DNA from: Oscillospiraceae bacterium
GTDB taxonomy: Bacteria; Bacillota; Clostridia; Oscillospirales; Oscillospiraceae
Reading direction: 5' to 3'
DNA: 64,000 bases
NCBI GenBank assembly: GCA_017455685.1
Contig: JAFSZH010000041.1
Location: forward strand, 162,545-226,544
Position numbers and translations under genes: made by a program. This document shows, piece by piece, positions 27,472-36,044 of the stretch. Under the pieces are notes generated by a model, which was not told the origin of the DNA, searched no databases, and saw nothing but the letters and a program-made list of their open reading frames with translations. Every line of letters starts with the position of its first letter. The first letter of the stretch is position 1.

Positions 27472-27846
27472 ATGGGTAAATTTGTGATTCGTACGGTGAA
27501 AACCGGGACTATTTTTAATCTGAAGGCCGGCAACGGAGAAGTGATCGCCACTTCTGAGGTGTACACCACCGAGGCCGCCTGCAAAAAGGGCATCGAAAGC
27601 GTGATCAAAAACGCTCCCATCGCCCCCGTGGAGGATCAGACCGTCGAGGGCGCCAAGAAGGAAAAGTGCCCCAAGTTCGAGCTCTACGTGGACAAGGCCG
27701 GAGAGTATCGCTATCGTCTGAAAGCCACCAACGGCCAGATCATCGCCGTGGGCGAGAGCTACAAGTCCAAGCCCAGCGCGTTCAACGGCATCGAGTCTGT
27801 CAAGAAGAACGCCGCCGAGAGCAAGATCGTCAAGGAAGAGAAGTAA
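27472..27846 (+). CDS. DUF1508 (YegP-like) tandem-repeat protein
   Basis: A 124-residue soluble protein made of two similar units, roughly residues 4-47 and 65-113. Each has the DUF1508 pattern of a Phe/Lys-rich strand, LKAGNGEVIATSEVY or LKATNGQIIAVGESY, then KKGIESVIKNA or FNGIESVKKNA. A KEEK tail ends the protein. Function of the family is unclear. The gene has its own probable promoter and a strong hairpin after it, so it is a single-gene unit. Confidence 0.85.
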   Translation: MGKFVIRTVKTGTIFNLKAGNGEVIATSEVYTTEAACKKGIESVIKNAPIAPVEDQTVEGAKKEKCPKFELYVDKAGEYRYRLKATNGQIIAVGESYKSKPSAFNGIESVKKNAAESKIVKEEK

Positions 27847-27863
27847 TTTTTTTCAAAACCGCC

Positions 27864-27900
27864 AGCGGTCCACAGAACGCATCGTTTTGCGGACCGCTTT
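27864..27900 (+). terminator. Terminator-like hairpin after the DUF1508 gene
   Basis: A nearly perfect 15-bp stem: agcggtcc (27864-27871), cagaacg, loop cat, cgttttg, ggaccgct (27891-27898). Only TTT follows, so termination strength is uncertain. Confidence 0.7.
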
Positions 27901-27919
27901 CCGTAGTCGCGCCTCCATA

Positions 27920-27948
27920 TTGCCATTTTCTGCGCTCTGTGATAAAAT
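27920..27948 (+). promoter_or_regulatory. Sigma-A promoter of ispD-ispF
   Basis: TTGCCA (27920-27925) and TAAAAT (27943-27948), 17-base spacer with TGA before the -10 element. Confidence 0.65.
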
Positions 27949-28000
27949 CATGCCGCTGCCGCTGCTGCGGATAAAAACGGAACGGTCAGGAGAGAGTCCC

Positions 28001-28720
28001 ATGAGCAAGATCGCCGATATCATCCGAAAAGTGAAAAATACGACCTGCAGCGTAGTCGTCGTAGCCGCAGGTACGTCCTCCCGCATGGGCGAAGACAAGC
28101 TCTTTCTGGACCTGGCGGGAAAGCCGGTGCTCGCCAGAACGCTGCTCGCCTTTGAAAAATGTGATTTCGTTGATGAAGTCGTGCTCGTGACGCGGCTGGA
28201 AAGCCTGGAAAAAGCGGGCGACCTGTGCCGGGATCACCATATTCAGAAGGTCAGAAAGATCATCATCGGCGGCGAGACGCGCACCGAATCTGCCCTGGCC
28301 GGTCTCTCTTCGCTGGATAAAGACGCGAAGATCGTTCTTATCCATGACGGCGCCCGTCCGCTGGTGACCGAAGAAGTCATCCGGGACGCCATGCACACCG
28401 CGGCCATGTACGGCGCGGCAGCTCCTGCCGTCCCCGTGGTCGACACCGTCAAGGAAGCGGAGCAGGGCGTCGTCCGGGATACTCCGGACCGCTCCAGGCT
28501 GATGGCGGTACAGACGCCCCAGGCCTTTGAGCCCAATATCATCAAGGGCGCGCTGACAAAGGCCGTCAAGGAAAAAAAGAGCTATACCGACGACTGCGCC
28601 GCCGTGGAGGCCATGGGCTTTACCGTGCGCCTTTCCAAAGGCTCGCCGGAAAACATAAAGATCACCCAGCCTATGGACATCTATACGGCCGAAGCGGTGA
28701 TAAGGAGCAGACATGAGTGA
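28001..28720 (+). CDS. ispD: 2-C-methyl-D-erythritol 4-phosphate cytidylyltransferase
   Basis: Third MEP-pathway step, forming CDP-ME from MEP and CTP. The 239-residue protein shows the nucleotidyltransferase motif [31 protein letters not shown] near 125-132, and [10 protein letters not shown]. The ATG at 28001 follows aggagaga; an earlier in-frame opening at 27887 lacks a ribosome site. It overlaps ispF by eight bases. Confidence 0.95.
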   Translation: MSKIADIIRKVKNTTCSVVVVAAGTSSRMGEDKLFLDLAGKPVLARTLLAFEKCDFVDEVVLVTRLESLEKAGDLCRDHHIQKVRKIIIGGETRTESALAGLSSLDKDAKIVLIHDGARPLVTEEVIRDAMHTAAMYGAAAPAVPVVDTVKEAEQGVVRDTPDRSRLMAVQTPQAFEPNIIKGALTKAVKEKKSYTDDCAAVEAMGFTVRLSKGSPENIKITQPMDIYTAEAVIRSRHE

Positions 28721-29192
28721 AATTCGCATCGGCCAGGGATACGACGTTCACCGGCTGAAAGAGGGAAGAAAGCTGATCCTGGGTGGAGTGGATATCCCCT
28801 GGGAAAAGGGCCTTGACGGGCACTCCGACGCAGACGTGCTCGTCCACGCCGTGATGGACGCGCTGCTGGGCGCCGCGGCTTTGGGCGATATCGGCGGTAT
28901 GTTTCCCGATACGGACGCGCGGTACGCCGGGGCGGACAGTCTGGAACTGCTGCGCAGGGTCGCTGATCGGCTCCGGGAAGACGGCTGGGAGATCGTGAAT
29001 ATCGATTCCACCGTGATAGCGCAGAAGCCGAAGCTGTCGCCCCATATCCCGCAGATGCGGGTGAATATCGCCGCCGCCGCCTCGATGGACGTGAACAGAA
29101 TCAGCGTCAAGGCGACAACGGAAGAGCACCTGGGCTTTACCGGCCGGGAAGAGGGGATCTCCGCCCAGGCCGTGGCTCTGTTGAGCCGGTAA
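28713..29192 (+). CDS. ispF: 2-C-methyl-D-erythritol 2,4-cyclodiphosphate synthase
   Basis: Cyclises CDP-ME 2-phosphate to MEcPP in the MEP pathway. The 159-residue protein has the metal-binding GYDVH (Asp and His near 10-12), [33 protein letters not shown], and the C-terminal [17 protein letters not shown]. ispE is not in the window. The hairpin at 29205-29245 follows its stop by 13 bases and can terminate the operon. Confidence 0.96.
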   Translation: MSEIRIGQGYDVHRLKEGRKLILGGVDIPWEKGLDGHSDADVLVHAVMDALLGAAALGDIGGMFPDTDARYAGADSLELLRRVADRLREDGWEIVNIDSTVIAQKPKLSPHIPQMRVNIAAAASMDVNRISVKATTEEHLGFTGREEGISAQAVALLSR

Positions 29193-29219
29193 ACCGGAAA
29201 TAAGCCTTCGCATAGAATG
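29192..29219 (+). promoter_or_regulatory. Possible sigma-K type promoter before the DUF3343 gene
   Basis: AACC (29192-29195), a 15-base spacer, then CATAGAATG (29211-29219), resembling the mother-cell sigma-K pattern of an AC-type -35 and CATAnnnTA -10. The final two -10 bases do not match. The -10 lies in the 5' arm of the hairpin at 29205-29239. Confidence 0.4.
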
Positions 29220-29245
29220 AAGTATCATTCATGCGGAGGTTTTTT
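29205..29245 (+). terminator. Hairpin with T run: ispF terminator that also contains the next gene's ribosome site
   Basis: CCTTCGCAT (29205-29213) plus GAATGA (29215-29220) pair with TCATTC (29225-29230) plus ATGCGGAGG (29231-29239), with one bulged A and one wobble; six T residues follow (29240-29245). It fits an intrinsic terminator, yet GGAGG (29235-29239) is also the ribosome site for the ATG at 29247. Confidence 0.75.
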
Positions 29246-29246
29246 C

Positions 29247-29498
29247 ATGTCTGCGCTTATATTGTTTCGTTCTCTGACCTATGCTCAGAGAGGATTATAT
29301 GTGTTGTCCCGCAGCGGTATCCCCGGCAAGCTCATCAAGGCGCCCCGGGATCTGACGGACAGAGGCTGCGCTTACGGCGTGCTGATCTCGGATAATCGGC
29401 TCGCTCAGGCAAAGGAAGAACTTGCCGCGCAGCACGCGGAGTACTCTTCCGTCTGGCTTCGGAACGCCCTGGGCGAATATCACGAGGCCGAGCCATGA
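29247..29498 (+). CDS. DUF3343 family protein (putative Se/S carrier)
   Basis: An 83-residue protein matching the DUF3343 pattern: SALILFRSLTYAQRG at the N-terminus and RDLTDRGCAYGVLI with the single conserved Cys. The family is annotated as a putative sulfur/selenium carrier because of its usual partner. Here the partner gene, a cysteine-desulfurase-like enzyme, overlaps it by four bases. ATG at 29247 follows the GGAGG of the hairpin described above; the frame is open ten residues further upstream without a ribosome site. Confidence 0.8.
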   Translation: MSALILFRSLTYAQRGLYVLSRSGIPGKLIKAPRDLTDRGCAYGVLISDNRLAQAKEELAAQHAEYSSVWLRNALGEYHEAEP

Positions 29499-30622
29499 TC
29501 TATCTGGACAGCGCGGCCACTTCCTTTCTGAAACCGCCGGAAACAGCGCGGGCTGTGACCGGCGCCATGGCACGCTTCGCCTCTCCCGGTCGGGGGATCT
29601 ACGGACCGGCCATGGATGCGGCGGAGACCGTCTACCGCTGCCGGGAGACAGCAGCCTCGCTCTTTCACTTGCCGGATCCTACCCGGGTCGTGTTTACCAT
29701 GAACGCCACACACGGGCTGAACGTCGCCATCCGGTCCGTTGTTCGTTCCGGAATGCGGGTGCTTGTTTCCGGCTATGAACACAATGCGGTCGTCCGTCCG
29801 TTGGCGGCACTGGGTGCGGAAATGCTGATCGTCGATACGCCGCCGTTTGATACGCAGGCGTTTCTGTGCGGCTTCGAGAAGAAACTCGACAAAGCGGACG
29901 CTGTCGTTGTGACCCACGTTTCCAACGTATTCGGTTTTATCCTGCCCGTGCGGGAGATCTCAGCTTTGTGCGGGAAAAGGGGGATTCCCTGGATCCTGGA
30001 CGCGGCCCAGAGCGCGGGTTCTCTCCCGGTTGATTTCACCGCCCTGGGCGCGGAATTCATCGCCATGCCAGGTCACAAGGGCCTTTTGGGGCCGCAGGGC
30101 ACGGGGCTGCTCCTTTGCAGGGGAGACGCCGAACCCCTTTTGTACGGCGGCACGGGAAGTATGAGCGACAGTCTGTCCATGCCGGAATCCCTGCCGGACA
30201 GACTGGAGGCGGGAACGCAGAACGTCTGCGGCATCGCGGGACTGCTTGCCGGGATGGAATACGTGCAGCGGCGGGGCGTCGACCAGATCCGGGCAAGGGA
30301 GGGAAGACTGAGCCGTACTCTCATCCGTGAACTGGAACAGCTCGGTACTTTGCGCGTCATATCCGGCCCGGAACAGAACCAGGCCGGCGTTCTATCCGTC
30401 ATACCGGTAAGAGGCAGCTGCGAGGAGCTTGCTTCCCGGCTGTGGGAACAGGGCGTCGCCGTCAGATCCGGCCTCCACTGCGCGCCGCTGGCGCATGAAA
30501 CTGCCGGAACAAAAAAGACCGGTACCGTACGGCTGAGCGTATCGCCCTTCAATACAGAAGCGGAGATCTATGAAACAGTCCGGATAATCAAAAAAATCAT
30601 GCAAAATAATTACATTTTGTAA
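29495..30622 (+). CDS. Class V aminotransferase, cysteine desulfurase-like
   Basis: A PLP enzyme of 375 residues related to SufS/CsdB. It has the N-terminal YLDSAATSFLKPP, the family DAAQSAGSLPVDF with the PLP-contacting Asp, the lysine motif MPGHKGLLGPQGTG, and RSGLHCAPLAHETAGT holding the candidate persulfide Cys. Overlap with the DUF3343 gene suggests a donor-carrier pair for sulfur or selenium. No SelD, SufU or Fe-S scaffold gene is near, so the acceptor is unknown. A new sigma-A promoter follows for cdaA. Confidence 0.88.
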   Translation: MIYLDSAATSFLKPPETARAVTGAMARFASPGRGIYGPAMDAAETVYRCRETAASLFHLPDPTRVVFTMNATHGLNVAIRSVVRSGMRVLVSGYEHNAVVRPLAALGAEMLIVDTPPFDTQAFLCGFEKKLDKADAVVVTHVSNVFGFILPVREISALCGKRGIPWILDAAQSAGSLPVDFTALGAEFIAMPGHKGLLGPQGTGLLLCRGDAEPLLYGGTGSMSDSLSMPESLPDRLEAGTQNVCGIAGLLAGMEYVQRRGVDQIRAREGRLSRTLIRELEQLGTLRVISGPEQNQAGVLSVIPVRGSCEELASRLWEQGVAVRSGLHCAPLAHETAGTKKTGTVRLSVSPFNTEAEIYETVRIIKKIMQNNYIL

Positions 30623-30630
30623 CTATTTTA

Positions 30631-30659
30631 TTGTCACGGAATCGTCGTTACGATATAAT
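30631..30659 (+). promoter_or_regulatory. Sigma-A promoter of cdaA-cdaR
   Basis: TTGTCA (30631-30636) and a perfect TATAAT (30654-30659) with a 17-base spacer. Confidence 0.85.
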
Positions 30660-30698
30660 AACAATTTAGAAATAACAACGAAAGAAATGAGGATGACT

Positions 30699-31553
30699 AT
30701 GGATCTCATCTTATCATCCATACAACAGATCAGCACGATCCGTATCGTGGACGTCATCGATATCCTGATCGTGACGCTCCTTTTCTACAACATTTTTCTG
30801 CTGATCCGAAAAACAAAGACCCTCAAGATCTTTCTTGGGATCGTGCTTCTGCTGTTCGCGCTCTGGTTTTCCGGCGTGGCGCAGCTGAACACGGTGAATT
30901 TTCTTCTGCGCAACACGGTCCAGATCGGCTTGATCGCGCTGGTCGTTCTGTTTCAACCGGAGATTCGGCGTTTTCTGGAACGACTTGTCAACAACCAGAT
31001 GCTCAATATTTTCGTGGGCAACAGGAACGTTCAGCTCGTTTCGGATACCGCCATCACCCAGACAGTGCTGGCCTGCACGGATATGTCCGCCACCCGCACC
31101 GGCGCTCTGATCATTTTTGAGCGGGAGAACAATCTGGACGATCAGATCCGCACCGGAACGATCATCAATGCCGATCCCTCGGCGGAGCTGCTGAAAAACA
31201 TTTTTTATCCCAAGGCTCCTCTGCATGACGGCGCGGTGATCATCCGTGACGGACGGATCCAGGCGGGCGGATGCATGCTTCCTCTTTCCAACAATCCCAA
31301 TCTCAGTCGGGACCTGGGCATGCGTCACAGAGCCGGCATCGGCATGAGCGAAGCCTCCGACGCCGTGGTCATCATCGTCTCCGAGGAGACGGGGGCTATC
31401 TCCGTAGCAGTCAACGGCATGCTGAAGCGGCATCTTTCCAAGGAGACTTTTGAAAAGATCCTTAGAAACGAACTGAGCCGGCAGGAAGAGGACGTCGGGC
31501 CCTGGTGGACGCGGCTGTTCCGCGGCGAATGGAAGGGTAGCGCCAATGAATAA
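30699..31553 (+). CDS. cdaA: Diadenylate cyclase CdaA
   Basis: CdaA makes the essential second messenger c-di-AMP from two ATP at the membrane, controlling potassium and osmotic balance. Three N-terminal membrane helices (IDILIVTLLFYNIFLLI, IFLGIVLLLFALWF, VQIGLIALVVLF) precede the DAC domain with DGAVII near 177-182 and RHRAG near 208-212. ATG at 30699 is preferred (GAGG six bases upstream); ATG codons at 30687 and 30693 are in frame. It overlaps cdaR by eight bases. glmM, the usual third gene, is not here. Confidence 0.95.
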   Translation: MDLILSSIQQISTIRIVDVIDILIVTLLFYNIFLLIRKTKTLKIFLGIVLLLFALWFSGVAQLNTVNFLLRNTVQIGLIALVVLFQPEIRRFLERLVNNQMLNIFVGNRNVQLVSDTAITQTVLACTDMSATRTGALIIFERENNLDDQIRTGTIINADPSAELLKNIFYPKAPLHDGAVIIRDGRIQAGGCMLPLSNNPNLSRDLGMRHRAGIGMSEASDAVVIIVSEETGAISVAVNGMLKRHLSKETFEKILRNELSRQEEDVGPWWTRLFRGEWKGSANE

Positions 31554-32841
31554 CGAAAAGAATACGCAAAATACAAATCCAACAAAAATCACGGATAAAA
31601 ACTGGTTCTGGATCCTTTTGTCCCTGATTATCGCTTTTCTGCTGTGGGGATACGTAGCTTCCACCGAGAGCGTGATGATCGAAAAAACCATCTCCGGTGT
31701 GAAGATCGAATTCCAGGGGGCGGAGGCTCTGCGCCAGTCAAGCGATCTGATCGTTACCGAACAGGACCGCACCACGGTCAACCTGACACTCCGGAGCACC
31801 AGACGGGTGCTGCGGAATCTGGACAATACCAACGTCTCCGCCGTGATCAACCTAAACCGTGTGACCACTGACGGACGCTATGCCGTTTCCTATGACATCA
31901 GTTATCCATCGGGAGTGAATCCCGACGACATTACGCTCGTCAGGTCTTCCGCCGATATCATCAACTTCTACGTGGACCGGCAGACGCGCCGGACTATCCC
32001 CGTGGAGGGCACGTTCACCGGCAGCCCGGCGGAAGGCTACACGGCGGAAAAAGAGCTCGAATTCGATCCCATGGCGGTCACCATCTCCGGGCCGAAAGCC
32101 GTCGTGGACCTGGTGGACCACGCTTACGTCACCATCAACCGGTCCAACGTTGACAAGACTCTGCAGTACTCTACCACCTATGACCTGATCGACGCGGATG
32201 GGAATATCGTGGAGGACAGTCGCATCACCCTGGAGACCCCGGAGGTCATCGTGACGCTGAACGTTCTGTCCATCAAAACGGTTTCTCTTGACGTGACCGT
32301 CATTGACGGCGGCGGCGCTACGCGGGAGAACACTGTTATTCGTATCGAACCCAGCACCGTAGTTCTCACCGGCGACGCTTCCGTCATCAACGACACCAAC
32401 AAGCTGAACCTTGGCACGATCAACCTCGCGTCGTTTGCCAGTGAGTATACCGCAACCTATAAAATCGTTTTACCCAACAATACGGAGAACATCACCGGCG
32501 TGAACGAGGCCACCGTTACCGTGACCATCGTGGGCCTTTCTACCAGGCCTTTTGAGATAAACCACGACAATATTTACTGCACCAACGTGCCGGAAGGCTA
32601 CGTGGCCGAGATCATTACCCAGAAGCTTCCCATCAACATCCGCGCCTCGGAGCATACGCTTGCGCTGATCCAGGAGAACAACCTGCAGGCGGTGGCGGAT
32701 CTGTCCGACGTTTCCGGCACCACTGCCTCCGGCGTTATAGAGCACACAGTGCGGATCTACATCAACGGCGTCCCCGACGCCGGCGTGATCGGGGAATATA
32801 CTGTTTACGTCACGCTTACCGAGGATGTCCCCGAGAGCTGA
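31546..32841 (+). CDS. cdaR: CdaA regulatory protein CdaR (YbbR domains)
   Basis: A 431-residue protein with one N-terminal membrane anchor (WFWILLSLIIAFLLWGYVAS) and an extracytoplasmic part made of about four YbbR repeats, each with a turn such as GSPAEGYTAEK or NVPEGYVAEI. CdaR contacts CdaA and adjusts its activity in Bacillus and relatives. The arrangement with cdaA supports the call. It ends 21 bases before the DUF5685 gene. Confidence 0.92.
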   Translation: MNNEKNTQNTNPTKITDKNWFWILLSLIIAFLLWGYVASTESVMIEKTISGVKIEFQGAEALRQSSDLIVTEQDRTTVNLTLRSTRRVLRNLDNTNVSAVINLNRVTTDGRYAVSYDISYPSGVNPDDITLVRSSADIINFYVDRQTRRTIPVEGTFTGSPAEGYTAEKELEFDPMAVTISGPKAVVDLVDHAYVTINRSNVDKTLQYSTTYDLIDADGNIVEDSRITLETPEVIVTLNVLSIKTVSLDVTVIDGGGATRENTVIRIEPSTVVLTGDASVINDTNKLNLGTINLASFASEYTATYKIVLPNNTENITGVNEATVTVTIVGLSTRPFEINHDNIYCTNVPEGYVAEIITQKLPINIRASEHTLALIQENNLQAVADLSDVSGTTASGVIEHTVRIYINGVPDAGVIGEYTVYVTLTEDVPES

Positions 32842-32862
32842 CCGGGGAGAGAGGAACGGGAG

Positions 32863-33741
32863 ATGTACGGTTACGTACGGCCTCTGAAAAGCGAACTGCG
32901 CGTTCGGGAATATGAGCTTTTCCAAGCAGCCTACTGCGGTCTGTGCGAGGCGCTGCGGGAACGCTACGGCGCGGCGTCGCGGTTCGTGGTGAATTACGAT
33001 CTCACGTTTCTCGCCATGGTGCTGGCCGACGGAGGGGAAACCCAGCTTCGCCGCTGTCCGGCGCATCCGCTCAAAGAGCGTCCCTGTGTCTGCCGGAATC
33101 CGTCTTTCGACGACGCTGCGGACTACAGCGTGATCCTGGCATACTGGAAGCTTATGGACGCGGCCCGGGACGAGAGCGCCGGAAAAGCAGCCGCTTCCAA
33201 AGCCGCCGCGGCGGCCGTACGCCCGGCCTGGCGGAAAGCGTCGGAGCGGAAGCCGTATCTCGCCGCGCAGACGGAAGCCCTGCTCAAGGAGCTGGACGGG
33301 CTGGAACAGGAAAAGTGTTCTTCTCTGGACCGGACGGCCGATTGCTTCGCCAGGATCCTGCAGGCAGCCGCGGAGACGACCGAAGACAAATCGGCGAAGC
33401 GCGTGCAGCAGGAACTGCTGTATCACGTAGGCAGGACCGTGTATATCCTCGACGCGGTGGACGATCTGAGAAGCGATGCGGCCCGGGACCGCTACAATCC
33501 TCTGCGGTACCGGCTTGCGATCACCGACGGAGCGCTTTCCGATGAGCAGAAGCAGGAGCTGCGCTCCACGCTCAACGTTTCACAGCGCCGGGCCGCCGCG
33601 GCTATGGAGCTACGGAAGCGGGACCTATGGCAGCCGGTCCTGGAAAACATCGTCCTGGACGGCCTTCCGACCGTGACCGACCTTGTTTTTGCGGGCAAAT
33701 GGAACGCGAAAGATAAGAAGAAAGACAAGCCCTTCGGATAA
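32863..33741 (+). CDS. DUF5685 family protein
   Basis: A 292-residue, mostly helical soluble protein of the DUF5685 type. It has [18 protein letters not shown] near the N-terminus, [11 protein letters not shown], a [13 protein letters not shown] cysteine cluster, [21 protein letters not shown], and a later [18 protein letters not shown]. Paired Asp motifs in a helical frame recall metal or diphosphate sites of all-alpha enzymes, but this is only a visual resemblance. The next gene encodes a J-domain protein. Function unknown. Confidence 0.75.
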   Translation: MYGYVRPLKSELRVREYELFQAAYCGLCEALRERYGAASRFVVNYDLTFLAMVLADGGETQLRRCPAHPLKERPCVCRNPSFDDAADYSVILAYWKLMDAARDESAGKAAASKAAAAAVRPAWRKASERKPYLAAQTEALLKELDGLEQEKCSSLDRTADCFARILQAAAETTEDKSAKRVQQELLYHVGRTVYILDAVDDLRSDAARDRYNPLRYRLAITDGALSDEQKQELRSTLNVSQRRAAAAMELRKRDLWQPVLENIVLDGLPTVTDLVFAGKWNAKDKKKDKPFG

Positions 33742-33755
33742 AGGAGTGCAGAAAA

Positions 33756-34373
33756 ATGAACGATCCCTATGAAACTCTCGGCGTGGCCCGCACGGCCTCC
33801 GATGACGAGATAAAAAAAACCTACCGGGAGCTTGCCCGCAAGTATCATCCCGACAACTATGTCAACAATCCCCTGGCCGATCTGGCCCAGGAGAAGATGA
33901 AGGAGATCAACGAGGCTTACGACGCCATCGAAAAGGAGCGCGCCGGGGGAGGGGCTTACCAGTATCAGACCTGGGCCAATCCCGCCGGATACAGCTCCAG
34001 TGCTTCGGGCACCGCCGCAGGCCCCCTGGCCGACGCCAGAGCCGCCATCAACAGCGGCGATCTCTCCCGGGCGGAGATGATCCTGGGTTCCATCGTGGAC
34101 CGGAACGCCGAGTGGAACTTTCTCATGGGAATGCTCTGTTTCCGCCGCGGCTGGATGGACGACGCCTCCCGGTACTTCCGTGTCTCCGCCACCATGGACC
34201 CCACCAACCCCGAATACCGCCAGGCTGTCAGCTATATGGAAACCGTTGGCCGCCAGCCCAGGACCACCGTTGTTCGTTCCTCCGACCCGGACTACTGCAG
34301 CATCTGCACAAATCTCATGGTCGCAGACTGCTGCTGTGAAATGATGGGCGGCGATCTGATCCGCTGTATCTGA
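33756..34373 (+). CDS. J-domain protein with C-terminal cysteine cluster
   Basis: Residues 1 to about 65 are a J domain ([31 protein letters not shown], with the HPD motif that stimulates DnaK). A Gly/Ala/Ser linker and a helical middle similar to a TPR pair follow (about 85-170). The C-terminus holds six cysteines in YCSIC ... DCCCE ... RCI, a likely metal site. It lacks the DnaJ zinc-finger domain, so it is a specialised co-chaperone rather than DnaJ. It follows the DUF5685 gene, a plausible client. Confidence 0.85.
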   Translation: MNDPYETLGVARTASDDEIKKTYRELARKYHPDNYVNNPLADLAQEKMKEINEAYDAIEKERAGGGAYQYQTWANPAGYSSSASGTAAGPLADARAAINSGDLSRAEMILGSIVDRNAEWNFLMGMLCFRRGWMDDASRYFRVSATMDPTNPEYRQAVSYMETVGRQPRTTVVRSSDPDYCSICTNLMVADCCCEMMGGDLIRCI

Positions 34374-34882
34374 TGACGAAGAACACGAAAGCTCTGACCC
34401 GTTCCGCCCTGTGCGCGGCTGTCTGCGCGGTGCTGCTGTATCTGGGCGCGCTGCTGCCCACGATGAAGCTGGCGCTGCTGTGCGTCGCCTCCGTCGCAGT
34501 TGCGTTCATCCGCATGAACTGCGGCTGGAAATGGGCGCTGCTCTGTTATGCGTCGGCGTCTGTGGTCTCGCTGGTGCTGCTGCCGCAAAAAGCCCTGGCG
34601 ATCCTCTTCGCCGTGTTCTTCGGACATTATCCCGTCTGGATGCTGTCCACGGAGCGCATTTCTTCCCGGATCGGGCGGTATGCCCTTCGGCTGGGGGTGT
34701 TCCTTGTTCTGATGTGCGCTCTGTATTTTCTCTACGGCGCCGTGTTCGGTCAGCTGCTTCCCGGCTTTGTCGGCACGCCGCTGATCCTGCTTGCGGCGGG
34801 GATCGCTGGATTTCTGATTTATGACCAGGCGCTTCGCATGATGATCCTGTATTACCTCCATCACGTTTCAGGAAGGATTTAA
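34373..34882 (+). CDS. Predicted membrane protein of unknown function
   Basis: A 169-residue protein with about five hydrophobic helices and an N-terminus [31 protein letters not shown] that resembles substrate-binding (S) components of ECF transporters, though no confident family can be named. The start ATG overlaps the J-protein stop by one base, and yicC follows after four bases. It is probably cotranscribed with the DUF5685-J-protein pair. Confidence 0.7.
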   Translation: MTKNTKALTRSALCAAVCAVLLYLGALLPTMKLALLCVASVAVAFIRMNCGWKWALLCYASASVVSLVLLPQKALAILFAVFFGHYPVWMLSTERISSRIGRYALRLGVFLVLMCALYFLYGAVFGQLLPGFVGTPLILLAAGIAGFLIYDQALRMMILYYLHHVSGRI

Positions 34883-34886
34883 AAAT

Positions 34887-35771
34887 ATGTCACAGATCTA
34901 CAGCATGACCGGCTACGGCAGCGCCAAGGGAACGGTGGACGGACAGGTCTTCACCGTGGAGCTCAAGAGCGTCAACAACCGCTTTCTTGACTGCAGCGTT
35001 CGGCTGCCCCGCAGCTATCTTTTCGCGGAGGATGTCATCAAGAAGACCGTGGCGGACAGCGTGGCTCGGGGCAAAGTGGACGTTTTCGTCACCGCACAGT
35101 TCTCCGAGGAGGCCGCCTCCGTGGTCCGCGTCAATGAGGAGCTGGCAAAGGAGTACTATAATGCCGTCGGTTCCCTTGCAGAATCTCTGGGGCTGGAAAA
35201 CCGGCTGGACGCCCTTTCCGTGGCCCGATTCCCGGACGTGCTGACCGTGGAGAAAAAAGAGCTGGACAGGGAAGCGGTGGAGTCCGCTCTTGCGGAGCTC
35301 ACCGCCCGAGCCGTGGCGGAGTTCAACGTCATGCGGGCCAGGGAAGGGGAAAAGCTTCGGGAGGATATGCTCTCCAAGCTGACCGCCATAGAGAAGCTCG
35401 TGAGCGTGGTCGAGGAACGTTCCCCGGAGACGGTAAAGCAGTACCGGGAACGGCTGGAAGCCCGTCTGAAGGAGCTTCTGGACGGCAAGGGCTACGACGA
35501 GCAGCGCATCATCACCGAGACCGCCATCTTCGCCGACAAAACCGCCGTGGACGAGGAGACCGTGCGGCTGCGCAGTCACATCGCCCAGTTCCGCACCATG
35601 CTGCAGGACGGCTCGCCCATCGGCAGGAAGATGGACTTCCTGCTGCAGGAATTCAACCGCGAATCCAACACCATCGGTTCCAAGTGCAGCGACGCCGCAC
35701 TGGCCAAGGTGGTCGTCGATCTGAAAAGCGAGATCGAGAAGGTCCGGGAACAGCTGCAGAACGTGGAGTGA
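34887..35771 (+). CDS. yicC: YicC family endoribonuclease
   Basis: A 294-residue protein with the N-terminal [11 protein letters not shown] and [20 protein letters not shown] signature and the C-terminal DUF1732-like block [18 protein letters not shown] ... [24 protein letters not shown]. YicC proteins cleave RNA and cooperate with PNPase in other bacteria. It starts the conserved yicC-remA-gmk-rpoZ-priA order of Firmicutes. Confidence 0.95.
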   Translation: MSQIYSMTGYGSAKGTVDGQVFTVELKSVNNRFLDCSVRLPRSYLFAEDVIKKTVADSVARGKVDVFVTAQFSEEAASVVRVNEELAKEYYNAVGSLAESLGLENRLDALSVARFPDVLTVEKKELDREAVESALAELTARAVAEFNVMRAREGEKLREDMLSKLTAIEKLVSVVEERSPETVKQYRERLEARLKELLDGKGYDEQRIITETAIFADKTAVDEETVRLRSHIAQFRTMLQDGSPIGRKMDFLLQEFNRESNTIGSKCSDAALAKVVVDLKSEIEKVREQLQNVE

Positions 35772-35776
35772 CGAAT

Positions 35777-36040
35777 ATGAAGCTCATCAATATCGGATTC
35801 GGAAACCTTGTTGCCGTCAACCGGCTGATCGCCGTGGTCAGCCCGGAAAGCGCCCCCATCAAGCGCATCATCCAGGATGTGCGGGAGCGCGGCGATCTTA
35901 TCGACGCCACCTACGGCCGCCGCACCAGAGCCGTCATCATTATGGACAGCGGCCACGTGATCCTCTCGCCGCTGACGCCTGAGACGCTCAATGCCCGGTT
36001 CAGAGAGAAAACGGAAGATCCGTCGGAAGGAGAGCAATAG
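35777..36040 (+). CDS. remA: Extracellular matrix/biofilm regulator RemA (DUF370)
   Basis: An 87-residue protein with the RemA block [30 protein letters not shown] and [22 protein letters not shown]. RemA is a DNA-binding activator of matrix and osmoprotection genes in Bacillus and is conserved beside gmk. ATG at 35777 is used; a longer opening lies inside yicC in another frame. Confidence 0.92.
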   Translation: MKLINIGFGNLVAVNRLIAVVSPESAPIKRIIQDVRERGDLIDATYGRRTRAVIIMDSGHVILSPLTPETLNARFREKTEDPSEGEQ

Positions 36041-36044
36041 ACAA

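Noticed and set aside
25155..27620. An 821-codon minus-strand frame across recN and tyrS
   Set aside because: It crosses two certain genes and its Ser/Arg/Ala-rich translation looks like an antisense shadow.
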